Below are positions 5,707 through 12,523 of a stretch of 12,523 nt of DNA, piece by piece; position 1 is the first letter of the stretch; every line of letters starts with the position of its first letter. Made by a program: the position numbers and the translations under genes. This DNA is from Clostridiales bacterium UBA4696 (lineage in GTDB: Bacteria > Bacillota > Clostridia > Oscillospirales > Oscillospiraceae): assembly GCA_002404795.1 (NCBI GenBank), contig DHKK01000178.1:1-12523 (forward strand). Reading direction: 5' to 3'. Under the pieces are notes generated by a model. The model saw only the letters and a program-made list of their open reading frames with translations. It was not told where the DNA came from and did no database searches.

Positions 5707-7430
5707 TGCGCATCCTCCTTCTTATCCTGCGAGCGGCAGATCTCCTGATAGACCGGGCAGCTCTGCAGCAGCTCGTCATGCGTGCCGGTCCCGGCCAGAC
5801 GGCCGTCGTCGAGCACGAGGATCTGATCCGCGTGGCGGATGGAGGACACGCGCTGCGAGATCAGCACGACCGTGGGCTTCCACGGCAGATGCGCCAGCGC
5901 CTTGCGAAGCGCGGCGTCGGTGGCAAAGTCCAGCGCGGAGGCGCTGTCGTCGAGGATGAGGATGGCGGGCTTTCGCACCAGCGCGCGGGCGATCGTCAGC
6001 CGCTGGCGCTGGCCGCCGGAGAAATTGCGCCCGCCGGGCTCGACCTCCGCGTCCAGCCCGCCCTGCTTGCCGCGGACGACCTGATCGGCCTGCGCGTCCT
6101 GCAGCGCCTGCCAGAGGTCTTCGTCGCAAGCCTGGGCGTTGCCCCAGCGGAGATTGTCGCGGATGGTGCCGGAGAAGAGCAGCGCCTTCTGCGGCACGAC
6201 GCCGATCGAGGGCCGCAGCGCCTGCAGCCGCAGCTGCCGCACGTCCTCGCCGCGCACAAGGACCTGCCCCTGCGTCGCATCGTAAAACCGCGGGATGAGG
6301 TTTGCCAGCGTGGATTTGCCCGCGCCGGTGCCGCCAATGACGCCGATGGTCTGCCCGGGCGCGGCGGAGAAGCTGATGTCGCTGAGCGCGTCCGCGCCCG
6401 CGCCGGGATAGCGGAACGAGACGCCGCAGAACTGCAGCGCCGGGCTGCCGCTGCCGTCCGGCAGGGCGTCCTGCCCGTCGGCCATGCTGGACTTCGTCTC
6501 CAGCACCTGCGAGATCCGGCCCGCGCAGGCGACGGATTTCGTGATGTTCAGGATCAGGTTGGCGAATTTGACGAGCTCGACCAGGATCTGCGACATGTAG
6601 TTGTACAGCGCGATCAGCTGGCCCTGCGTGATGACGCCCGCGTCCACGCGGACGCTGCCGGTCTTTAAGATCGCCACGATCGCCAGATTGATGACCACAT
6701 ACGTCAGCGGGTTCAACAGCGCCGACAGCTTGCCCACGAACCGCTGCGCGGCAAACAGCCCGTCCAGACGGCCGTCAAAGCTCTCCGTCTCGGTCTGCTC
6801 GCGGGTAAAGGCGCGGATGACGCGCACGCCGGACAGGTTCTCCTGCGCCGCACCCGTCACGCCGTCGAGCTTCGCCTGCACCCGGCGGTAGAGCGGGATG
6901 CAGCTGAGCATGATGGCAAAGACGATGGCAAAGAGCACCGGGATCGTCACGACGAAGATGAGCGCCGAGCGCACATCGATCGTAAACGCCATGATCATCG
7001 AGCCGAACACAACGATCGGCGAGCGCAGCAGCAGCCGCAGCGTGAGGTTGAGGCCGGTCTGCACCTGGTTCATGTCGCTCGTCATCCGCGTGACGAGCGT
7101 AGCCGGGCCGATGGTATCGAGCTCCGCATACGACAGCGACTGGATATGCGCAAAGAGCGCATGGCGCAGACTGGCCGTCGCGCCGGTCGCGGCCTTGGCG
7201 GAAAAATACTGCGCGCAGGTCGCGCTGGCAAAGCCGCACAGGCCGAAGCCCACGAGCAGCAGGCATTTTTTCAGGATATAGCCCGTGTCGCCCGCCGCGA
7301 TGCCGACGTCGATGATATCCGCCATGATGAGCGGCACCAGCAGCTCAAACGCCGCCTCCAGCAGCTTGAACACGGGCGCGAGGATGGCCTGCAGCCGGTA
7401 GGGCCGCAGATAGACAAGCAGTTTCTTCAT
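5703..7430 (-). CDS. ABC exporter half-transporter, partner with degenerate ATP site
   Basis: The 575-residue protein has a six-helix membrane domain (about 12-300) followed by an ATPase domain (about 328-575). Walker A is GGTGAGKST (366-374) and the signature FSGGQ (470-474) is good. The Walker B ends in Asp-Asp (ILILDD, 490-495), so the catalytic glutamate is replaced by D495, and the H-loop histidine is replaced by Q526 (ISQRVSS). These are the substitutions expected in the non-hydrolysing site of heterodimeric exporters of the TM287/288, BmrCD and LmrCD type. It should pair with the next gene product, which has the intact residues. The start ATG follows purine-rich AGGAAAGAAGAG, only 24 bases after the stop of the giant permease gene, with no terminator or obvious promoter between, so cotranscription is likely. 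Possible substrates include drugs, peptides or envelope lipids. Confidence 0.93.
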   Translation of the reverse strand: MKKLLVYLRPYRLQAILAPVFKLLEAAFELLVPLIMADIIDVGIAAGDTGYILKKCLLLVGFGLCGFASATCAQYFSAKAATGATASLRHALFAHIQSLSYAELDTIGPATLVTRMTSDMNQVQTGLNLTLRLLLRSPIVVFGSMIMAFTIDVRSALIFVVTIPVLFAIVFAIMLSCIPLYRRVQAKLDGVTGAAQENLSGVRVIRAFTREQTETESFDGRLDGLFAAQRFVGKLSALLNPLTYVVINLAIVAILKTGSVRVDAGVITQGQLIALYNYMSQILVELVKFANLILNITKSVACAGRISQVLETKSSMADGQDALPDGSGSPALQFCGVSFRYPGAGADALSDISFSAAPGQTIGVIGGTGAGKSTLANLIPRFYDATQGQVLVRGEDVRQLRLQALRPSIGVVPQKALLFSGTIRDNLRWGNAQACDEDLWQALQDAQADQVVRGKQGGLDAEVEPGGRNFSGGQRQRLTIARALVRKPAILILDDSASALDFATDAALRKALAHLPWKPTVVLISQRVSSIRHADQILVLDDGRLAGTGTHDELLQSCPVYQEICRSQDKKEDAQ

Positions 7431-7454
7431 TCGTTTCTCTTCTTTCCTCGGATG

Positions 7455-10400
7455 CTATTCGATGGACTTGAGGGCCTGGGCCATGTCGATGGCGCGGATC
7501 TTCCGGCGCAGCGCCAGATTGACCAGCAGCCCGAACGCGAGCGTCAGCGCCGCGGAGAGCAGATAGCTGCCCGGCGCCACCCGCACGTCGAAGCACATGA
7601 GGTCGATGCGGATCTGCGACATGACGTAGGCGTGCAGCGCCTTGCCCATCGGCAGACCCACGAGCGCGCCGAGCACCGTCAGGATGATGTTCTCGCGGAA
7701 CACATAGCGGTTCGTCTCGCTGTCATAGAAGCCGAGGACCTTGATGGTGGCGATCTCCCGCTCGCGCTCGGTGATGTTGATGTTCGTGAGGTTATACAGC
7801 ACGATGAACGCCAGCGCCGCCGCGCAGACCACCACGACCAGCACGATGTACTGCAGGCTCTGCATCATCGTCGCCACGCGCGCGCGGAAATCGCTGCTGA
7901 GGCTCACAGAGGCGACGTTCTTCGCCCCCGCCAGCGCGGCCGAAGCCGCGCTCGCGTCCGCATCGGCCGGGAAATTGACCCAGGCCGCCTCGTATGCCGG
8001 CGCTTCGCCGAAGCACTGCGCCCAGGTGTCCGCCGTCAGGTAGACGTAGTTGTAGACATAGTTTTCAAAGACCGCAGCGACCTGCAGCTGCGCCTCGCGC
8101 GTGCCGCTCTGCAGCGTGATGGTATCGCCCGCCGACAGCTGCAGCGCCTCGGCCAGCCCGCGGCTGATGATGCACGCGCCGTTTTCGGGATAGGTGACGG
8201 GCGTTTTGTCCTTCTCGTGCAGGTCGACAAAGCCGTCTACGCTGCCGGAGGCCGGGCAGACGACGTTCGTCGTCTTGACCGTGCTGCCCGCGCTGGCGTC
8301 GGCGCTCTTTTCGGCCACGAAGAGGTAGTCTTCGTTTTCCTCCTCGCAGAGCGCGGCGAAGGCCGCACGCTCCGTCTCGTTCAGCGCGTGCTGGAACGTG
8401 ACCGACGCGTCGTAGCGCGTGATCTCGCTGTACTGATAGTCGACGACGTTGCTGATGGAATCCTGGATGCCGTAGCCGGTGATGAGCAGGGCCGTGCAGC
8501 CGCCGATGCCGATGATCATCATGATCATCCGCTTTTTATACCGCAGGATGTTGCGGATGGAGACCTTGTGCAAAAACGGGATGCGGTTCCAGAGGCCCGG
8601 CAGCCGCTCAAGCAGGATCCGCTTGCCCGCCTTCGGGGCCTTGGGGCGGATGAGCTCTGCCGCGGGCCGCTGCAGCTCCGCGTGCGCGACGTACCACGTC
8701 GTGCCGAGCGCGCAGAGCAGATACGCCCCCGCGGACAAAAGCGCCAGCGGCCAGTCAAACGCGTACAGGATGTCCGTGAAGCCGTACATGATATTATACC
8801 CCTGCCAGATCATCTTCGGCAGGAAATACGAGCCCGCCGCGATGCCTACCACACAGCCGAGCACCGAAGCGCTCCCGGCGTAGAGGAAATAGATCAGGAA
8901 GATCGCGCCGTTGGAGTAGCCCATAGCCTTCAGGACGCCCGCCTGCGTGCGCTGCTCGTCGACCATGCGCGTCATCGTCGTGATGCACACGAGCGCCGCC
9001 ACGGCGAAGAAAAACAGCGGGAACACACGCGAGACGCCCCGCACGATATCCGAATCGCTCTCAAAGCAGGCGTAGCCGATGTTGCTGCTGCGGTCGAGCA
9101 CGAACACGTCCGGGTTTTCGAGCTTTTCGAGCGCATCCTGCCCGTCCTGATACTCCTGCTCCGCGTCGGCCAGCTTCTGTTCGCCGTCCGAAAGCTCCAC
9201 TTCGGCGTCGGCGATGTCCTGCTTGCCGTCCGTGAGCTGCTGCTTTGCGTCGGCAAGCTCCGCTTCCGCGTCGGCGATCTTCTGCTCGGCCTCGGCCTTG
9301 CCGCTGTAGTAGTCGGCCCAGCCGTCCGCCAGCTCCTGTTTCGCGTCGGCAAGCTGCTGCTCGCCGTCCGCGAGCTCCTGCTTTGCATCGGCCAGCTCCT
9401 GATTCTTTTCATCGAGCGTGGCCTTGGCCTCGTCGAGCTTTTTCTGGTTTTCGCTGATCTCGGCGTTGGCCTCCTCCAGCCCGTCGCCGAATTCCTCGCT
9501 GCCCGCGTTGAGCTCCGCCTGCGCCGCGTCGATCTGCTGCTGCGCCGCGTCAAGCTCCGGCCCGGCGGCTTCGATCTGCTGCAGCCCGGCCTCGACCTGC
9601 GCGAGCTGCGCCTGCAGCTGCGCCCTCCGCTCCTCGGGGAGCGTTCCGCTGCCAAGCGCCGCCTCCAGCTGCGCCTTCGTCGCTTCGAGCTGGGTCTTCG
9701 TCGCGGCGAGCTCCGCGCGCTTCTGGTCGAGCTGTGCCTGATTCTTGTCGATCTCCGCCTGCCCGGCCTGCAGCTCGCCGACAGTCTCGTTAAACTGCTT
9801 GCGAAGCTCCTCTCTGGCCTCGGCCAGCTTGGCCGCGCCGTCGTCATATTCCGCCTGCGCGTCGGCGAGCTTCTGTTCGCCGTCGGCGAGCTCCTCGCGG
9901 GCGTCGGCCAGCTTCTGCTCGTTCTCCTCGATCTCCTTCTGGCCGTCGACGAGCTTCTGATAGGCGTCGGCAAGCTCGCGGTCGGCCTCCTCCTTCGCAT
10001 CGGCGAGCTTCTGCTCGCCGTCCAGAACGTCCTGTTCGGCGTCCGCCAGCGTCTGCTTCGCGTCTTCGAGCTTCTGCTTCGCGTCCGCCAACTCCTGCTG
10101 CTTTTCGTCGAGCGTTTCGCGGGCGTCGGCCAGCGTCTCGGCCGCGTCGTCATGCAGCCGCGTGCCGCGGTCGTCCGCGCACTGCTCCGCAAGCGCGGTG
10201 ACCCAGGGCTCGGCATCGTCGATGTGCGCCTTGTATTCGTCCGAGTAGACCTCGCCCGCCCGGTCGGTCAGGCGCAGATACAGCTCCGTGTCGTAGTCAA
10301 AGTCAAATGCCTCCGGCAGCACGTACACGAAGGCGGACAGCGACCCGCTGCCGACCGATGTGCTGCCGCGCTCATAGTTGATGTACAGAACGCTCTTGGC

Positions 10401-10901
10401 AATGCCGACGATGGTAAATTCCCGCCGGGTGAACTGCTCCAGCGTATCGTCGTCATTCTCCTCCGAGAGCACGATCTTCTGCCCGAGATCCTGTTCCGAA
10501 TACAGCATCCCGTCCGCCAGACACTCGTCCGCCGTCTGCGGCATCCGCCCGGCCTTCAGGCTCGGCAGATCGATCGTTTCGGGCAGCGACAGAAATTTGC
10601 ATGCCCGCGACGCGCCGCCCGCTATGCTTGTCAGCGCGTCGGCGCTCTTTGTGCCCTCGCACGCGGCGACGCGGCTGTCGGCGGATATCCTTTCCGCGTC
10701 GGTCTCGTCAAAGCCGATGGTGCTCACGAGGCGGAAATCGTACATCTGCTGCGCCTCGGCGTAGGCGTCCAGCGTGCGCACCATGGCCGTCTTCGTCAGC
10801 CGCAGGCCGCAGAAAAAGCCCACGCCCAGCGCCACGATGGCCGCGATGGCCAGAAACCGCCCCAAACTTCTGCGGATCTCCCGCAGCGTCAGCTTTCCCA
10901 T
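7455..10901 (-). CDS. Giant FtsX-like ABC permease with a long extracytoplasmic coiled-coil insert
   Basis: This permease of about 1148 residues belongs to the MacB/FtsX superfamily and should pair with the ATPase encoded just upstream. Numbered from the ATG at 10901, TM1 is about 14-38, followed by an outer domain (about 40-245) and heptad coiled coil (about 250-594). TM2-4 lie about 615-770. A second FtsX repeat follows: TM5 near 815-837, an outer domain to about 1010, then TM6-8 to the end. Both repeats keep the cytoplasmic coupling motif (DEQRTQAGVLKAMGY and EREREIATIKVLGF). Ordinary MacB-type permeases are 400-800 residues; the excess is mostly coiled coil. The start is uncertain: GTG at 10913 or 10910 (the latter forming GTGA with the upstream stop), or ATG at 10901 with GGTGAG 4 bases before it. 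All continue the same frame. Its role is probably mechanical coupling of ATP use to envelope work or export; the substrate is unknown. Confidence 0.93.
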   Translation of the reverse strand: MGKLTLREIRRSLGRFLAIAAIVALGVGFFCGLRLTKTAMVRTLDAYAEAQQMYDFRLVSTIGFDETDAERISADSRVAACEGTKSADALTSIAGGASRACKFLSLPETIDLPSLKAGRMPQTADECLADGMLYSEQDLGQKIVLSEENDDDTLEQFTRREFTIVGIAKSVLYINYERGSTSVGSGSLSAFVYVLPEAFDFDYDTELYLRLTDRAGEVYSDEYKAHIDDAEPWVTALAEQCADDRGTRLHDDAAETLADARETLDEKQQELADAKQKLEDAKQTLADAEQDVLDGEQKLADAKEEADRELADAYQKLVDGQKEIEENEQKLADAREELADGEQKLADAQAEYDDGAAKLAEAREELRKQFNETVGELQAGQAEIDKNQAQLDQKRAELAATKTQLEATKAQLEAALGSGTLPEERRAQLQAQLAQVEAGLQQIEAAGPELDAAQQQIDAAQAELNAGSEEFGDGLEEANAEISENQKKLDEAKATLDEKNQELADAKQELADGEQQLADAKQELADGWADYYSGKAEAEQKIADAEAELADAKQQLTDGKQDIADAEVELSDGEQKLADAEQEYQDGQDALEKLENPDVFVLDRSSNIGYACFESDSDIVRGVSRVFPLFFFAVAALVCITTMTRMVDEQRTQAGVLKAMGYSNGAIFLIYFLYAGSASVLGCVVGIAAGSYFLPKMIWQGYNIMYGFTDILYAFDWPLALLSAGAYLLCALGTTWYVAHAELQRPAAELIRPKAPKAGKRILLERLPGLWNRIPFLHKVSIRNILRYKKRMIMMIIGIGGCTALLITGYGIQDSISNVVDYQYSEITRYDASVTFQHALNETERAAFAALCEEENEDYLFVAEKSADASAGSTVKTTNVVCPASGSVDGFVDLHEKDKTPVTYPENGACIISRGLAEALQLSAGDTITLQSGTREAQLQVAAVFENYVYNYVYLTADTWAQCFGEAPAYEAAWVNFPADADASAASAALAGAKNVASVSLSSDFRARVATMMQSLQYIVLVVVVCAAALAFIVLYNLTNINITEREREIATIKVLGFYDSETNRYVFRENIILTVLGALVGLPMGKALHAYVMSQIRIDLMCFDVRVAPGSYLLSAALTLAFGLLVNLALRRKIRAIDMAQALKSIE
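9118..10152 (-). repeat. Heptad-repeat coding region (21-bp imperfect repeats) of the giant permease
   Basis: About 345 codons are dominated by seven-residue units such as LADAKQE and LADGEQQ, seen in the DNA as degenerate 21-bp repeats rich in GCGTCGGC-type blocks. A GSGTLP turn (9636-9653, residues 417-422) splits the stretch into arms of about 167 and 172 residues. The segment TLDEK-x-QELADAKQ occurs in both arms, at 10074-10115 and 9378-9419, 696 bp apart. This suggests that the coil grew by internal duplication. Smaller Gly breaks occur near residues 447-470 and 530. Confidence 0.8.
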
Positions 10902-10906
10902 GCCGC

Positions 10907-11611
10907 TCACCACTCGATCTGCTCGACGGGCGTCGGATGTTCATTGATCCGGACGCCGGCGATCTGTCCGCTTTTCACGCGGATGACCCGGTCGGCCATG
11001 GCGGTCAGAGCCGAGTTGTGCGTGATGATGACGACGGTCATGCCGCCCGCGCGGCTCTGCGCCTGCAGCAGGGATAAGATCTGCTTGCCGGTCTGGTCGT
11101 CGAGCGCGCCGGTCGGCTCGTCGCACAGCAGCAGCTTCGGCCGCTTTGCCAGCGCGCGGGCGATGGCCACGCGCTGCTGCTCGCCGCCGGAGAGCTGCGC
11201 GGGGAAATTCTGCATCCGCTCGCCGAGGCCGACCTGCCGCAGGACCTCGTCGGCCGGCAGCGGATCCCTGCACAGCTGGCTCGCGATCTGCACGTTTTCC
11301 AGCGCCGTCATGTTGGGCAGCAGATTGTAAAACTGGAACACGAACCCGACCTCATGGCGGCGGTAGGTCGTCAGGCGCTTGCGGCTGTAATCCGCCACGT
11401 CCTCGCCCGCGAGCAGCACGTGTCCGGAGGTGAGCCGGTCCATGCCGCCGAGGATGTTCAGAAGCGTGGTCTTGCCCGCGCCGGACTGGCCGACGATGAC
11501 GCAGATCTCCCCCTCGTCGATCGTAAACGACGCGTCCTTCAGCGCCTCGATGCGCACGTCTCCCATCTGATAGGTCTTACAGACATGGTCAAATACAACA
11601 AAATCCCGCAT
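10907..11611 (-). CDS. ABC transporter ATP-binding protein, MacB/LolD type
   Basis: The 234-residue cytoplasmic ATPase would drive the FtsX-like permease encoded next. Walker A is GQSGAGKTT (41-49), Q-loop FQFYNLLP (92-99, Q93), signature LSGGEQQR (140-147), Walker B LLLCDE (160-165) followed by PTGALD, and H-loop H198 in ITHN. The LSGGEQQR and DEPTGALD wording is typical of the MacB/LolD/FtsE-type family that serves FtsX-fold permeases. Length is normal and all catalytic residues are intact. ATG is preceded by GAGGGG at a 7-base spacing. Its TGA stop (10909-10907) overlaps the possible GTG starts of the permease, so the pair is translationally coupled. It is the first gene of the four-gene operon. 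Confidence 0.93.
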   Translation of the reverse strand: MRDFVVFDHVCKTYQMGDVRIEALKDASFTIDEGEICVIVGQSGAGKTTLLNILGGMDRLTSGHVLLAGEDVADYSRKRLTTYRRHEVGFVFQFYNLLPNMTALENVQIASQLCRDPLPADEVLRQVGLGERMQNFPAQLSGGEQQRVAIARALAKRPKLLLCDEPTGALDDQTGKQILSLLQAQSRAGGMTVVIITHNSALTAMADRVIRVKSGQIAGVRINEHPTPVEQIEW

Positions 11612-11644
11612 GCGTCCGCCCCTCGCTTTTTTTGCTTTCTGAAT

Positions 11645-11658
11645 AGTATATTATGCCA
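11645..11658 (-). promoter_or_regulatory. Probable extended -10 promoter of the ABC operon
   Basis: On the minus strand TGG (11658-11656) precedes CATAAT (11655-11650), an extended -10. No good -35 stands at 16-18 bases; TTCAAG is 20 bases away (11681-11676). TATACT (11650-11645) is an overlapping alternative -10. The AT-rich stretch lies 34 bases before the ATPase start and is the only AT-rich island in this interval. A weak -35 would fit a promoter that needs activation or is kept low. Confidence 0.5.
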
Positions 11659-11672
11659 TACCGGCGCATATT
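11650..11672. promoter_or_regulatory. Imperfect inverted repeat overlapping the operon -10, possible operator
   Basis: Plus-strand half-sites ATTATGC (11650-11656) and GCATATT (11666-11672) are inverted copies with one mismatch and a 9-base spacer. They cover the -10 and the region just upstream, a typical place for a repressor to bind. No regulator gene is in the window, and AT-rich 7-base half-sites can arise by chance, so this is a weak call. Confidence 0.25.
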
Positions 11673-11701
11673 TTGCTTGAATAAATCATGAACACACAGA
11701 G

Positions 11702-11731
11702 AAAAAGCCTGCCCGGAAGGGCAGACTTTTT
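11702..11731 (-). terminator. Intrinsic terminator of the SLH protein gene
   Basis: The stem GCCTGCCC (11707-11714) pairs with GGGCAGAC (11719-11726), with one G-T pair and a GGAA loop. It is flanked by AAAAA (11702-11706) and TTTTT (11727-11731), so on the minus strand the stem ends in a T run. The upstream side overlaps the stop codon of the SLH gene (11732-11730). It separates that gene from the promoter of the ABC operon on the same strand. Confidence 0.8.
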
Positions 11732-12404
11732 AACCAATAGCCGTCCACTGCTCGCCTCTCGGCAGGAGCCTGCAGGTGTGGTCGACGGAGGCTTCGATGA
11801 GGTCCGCGTAGTACCAGGCCGTCTGGTCCTGGTTGTCGCGGTACCAGGCGGCAGCCTGCAGCTGCGCGTCCGTTTTGTCCGGGCAGCGGCCGAGCAGACT
11901 GTTGAGCGCCCGGGCCAGCTCCGCGCGGGTAAGGACGGCGTCTGCCGCGGTCTCGTCCGCCTCGGCGGCGGCCAGCGTTTTCCCACTCCAGGCCGCAGCC
12001 AGTGTCGGGAAGGCCGTTCGCCCGGCCTCCATTTGCACGAGCCTGTCCATCACGCCGGAAAAGTCCCGCCACGTGAGCCCCGCGTCCGGCCGGAACCAGC
12101 CGTCCGACCCGAACGGCAGCAGCCCCAGCCCCGCCAGCCGCGTAACAGCCGCATAGGCCCAGCTCGTCCCCGGCACATCCCAGAAGCGCACACGCGCGCC
12201 CTCCGGCAGCTCATCCTCCGCCAGCCGCAGCAGAATACAGGCGAAGGCCGCGCGGCTCACCTCCGCCTCCGGCCGGATGGTCCCGTCCGGATAGCCGTAC
12301 AGGTACGCCCGGTGCGTCTGCTCCGCCCCGGCCTGCGCCGCCAGCGCCAGCAGCCCCACGAGCACCGCCGCCATGCACAGGATCTCCGGCAGCCGTTTTT
12401 TCAT
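11730..12404 (-). CDS. Small secreted SLH-domain (S-layer homology) protein
   Basis: The 224-residue protein starts with a signal peptide: KKR, then a hydrophobic core (about 7-23), with likely cleavage after AGA near residue 27. The remainder is three SLH-like repeats: GYPDGTIRPEAEVSRAAF (37-54) with WAYAAV (82-87), FGSDGWFRPDAGLTWRDF (98-115), and VLTRAEL (157-163) with WYYADLIEA (197-205). The arginine of the TRAE-type motif is kept in each (R51, R113, R160). SLH trimers normally anchor proteins to secondary cell-wall polymer; here nothing else is attached, so it may be a wall cap, an adaptor or a remnant. I chose the second ATG (12404): GAGGGG (12416-12411) is 6 bases from it but abuts the first ATG at 12410. 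No clear promoter is visible upstream (12417-12490). Confidence 0.85.
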   Translation of the reverse strand: MKKRLPEILCMAAVLVGLLALAAQAGAEQTHRAYLYGYPDGTIRPEAEVSRAAFACILLRLAEDELPEGARVRFWDVPGTSWAYAAVTRLAGLGLLPFGSDGWFRPDAGLTWRDFSGVMDRLVQMEAGRTAFPTLAAAWSGKTLAAAEADETAADAVLTRAELARALNSLLGRCPDKTDAQLQAAAWYRDNQDQTAWYYADLIEASVDHTCRLLPRGEQWTAIG

Positions 12405-12410
12405 GCGCAT

Positions 12411-12416
12411 CCCCTC
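12411..12416 (-). promoter_or_regulatory. Ribosome binding site that decides the SLH start codon
   Basis: GAGGGG on the minus strand directly touches the ATG at 12410-12408, too close for initiation, but lies 6 bases from the in-frame ATG at 12404-12402. The second start also places the lysines at the very N terminus of the signal peptide, as usual. Confidence 0.65.
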
Positions 12417-12492
12417 TTCTCACAGGATGCTCCCAGTTTGCCACCTTTCCCCCGCAGAACCCGTCGCCTTCCGCCGCTTGGGAAAATAATCC

Positions 12493-12523
12493 TGCAGCGG
12501 CAAAGGCTCCCCTTCCAGGGGAG
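12493..12523. repeat. Palindromic intergenic repeat, further copy cut by the window end
   Basis: GCAGCGG (12494-12500) is followed by palindrome CTCCCC/GGGGAG (12507-12523). The same layout, GCAGCGG then a CTCCCCT/AGGGGAG hairpin, occurs at 30-57 in unit A, in the same orientation. The copy runs off the window, so its full extent is unknown. It lies upstream of the SLH gene. Confidence 0.6.

Noticed and set aside
9118..10152. A separate tandem-repeat or satellite element inserted into the permease
   Set aside because: The frame is unbroken, the periodicity is that of a coiled coil, codon use matches the flanks and no target duplications are visible. It is better explained as part of the protein.
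7146..11330. An open plus-strand frame of nearly 1400 codons opposite the ABC genes
   Set aside because: It runs antisense to several genes with complete, well-spaced catalytic motifs. Its translation is Arg/Leu/Val/Gly/Ala-rich with Leu-rich pseudo-repeats that simply mirror the heptad codons. GC-rich codon use removes stops from the opposite frame. It crosses two gene borders and has no ribosome site or domain.
3964..11611. Bacitracin-type (BceAB) resistance module
   Set aside because: BceB-type permeases have ten membrane segments and a domain of about 200 residues between segments 7 and 8, usually next to a two-component system. Here there are two four-helix FtsX halves with a coil after TM1 and no kinase or response regulator gene.

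Overview
The window looks like chromosomal DNA of a GC-rich, low-stop-codon Firmicute, most likely a gut-type clostridium of the Oscillospiraceae/Ruminococcaceae kind. This rests on strong AGGAGG-type ribosome binding sites, sigma-A promoters with extended -10 elements, intrinsic terminators, an S-layer-homology (SLH) surface protein, a CBS/DRTGG family II pyrophosphatase of the clostridial type, and short CCCCT/AGGGG palindromic repeats between genes. The genus cannot be fixed from the sequence alone. There are eight protein genes and no RNA gene, insertion sequence, CRISPR array or phage gene.

Left part (1-2670, plus strand). A cluster of palindromic repeats (about 39-191), the last ending in a T tract and able to act as a terminator, is followed by a near-consensus promoter (228-256). 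It drives a two-gene unit: an unrecognised acidic 253-residue protein (281-1042), then a CBS-DRTGG-CBS manganese-dependent inorganic pyrophosphatase (1054-2670). The ribosome site of the second gene touches the stop codon of the first, so the two are probably translationally coupled. A 14-bp bidirectional terminator (2692-2724) ends the unit.

Middle (2735-3902, minus strand). A single gene with its own promoter encodes a P-loop NTPase joined to a C-terminal CYTH (triphosphate-tunnel) domain, resembling the Ttd14-like family. It starts at TTG, and its ribosome site is one arm of a perfect small hairpin whose other arm reaches the start codon.

Main block (3903-11658, minus strand). Four ABC transporter genes form one apparent operon, transcribed right to left: a MacB/LolD-type ATPase (10907-11611), its very large FtsX-like permease (7455-10901), then two half-transporters (5703-7430 and 3964-5706) that should form a heterodimeric exporter with one degenerate and one competent ATP site. 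The junctions are 7-nt or smaller overlaps or a 24-nt gap. A 19-bp terminator stem (3911-3959) closes the operon. The permease carries about 345 residues of heptad-repeat coiled coil between its first two membrane segments, broken near the middle by a Gly/Pro turn. This suggests a long antiparallel helical hairpin outside the membrane, the most unusual structure in the window. No dedicated regulator gene is present; an imperfect inverted repeat overlaps the likely operon promoter.

Right end (11702-12523, minus strand). A small secreted protein made almost only of SLH repeats (11730-12404) ends in its own terminator. The window closes inside another copy of the CCCCT/AGGGG palindrome. The exporter block and the SLH gene both suggest cell-envelope work, but a functional link between them is only inference.
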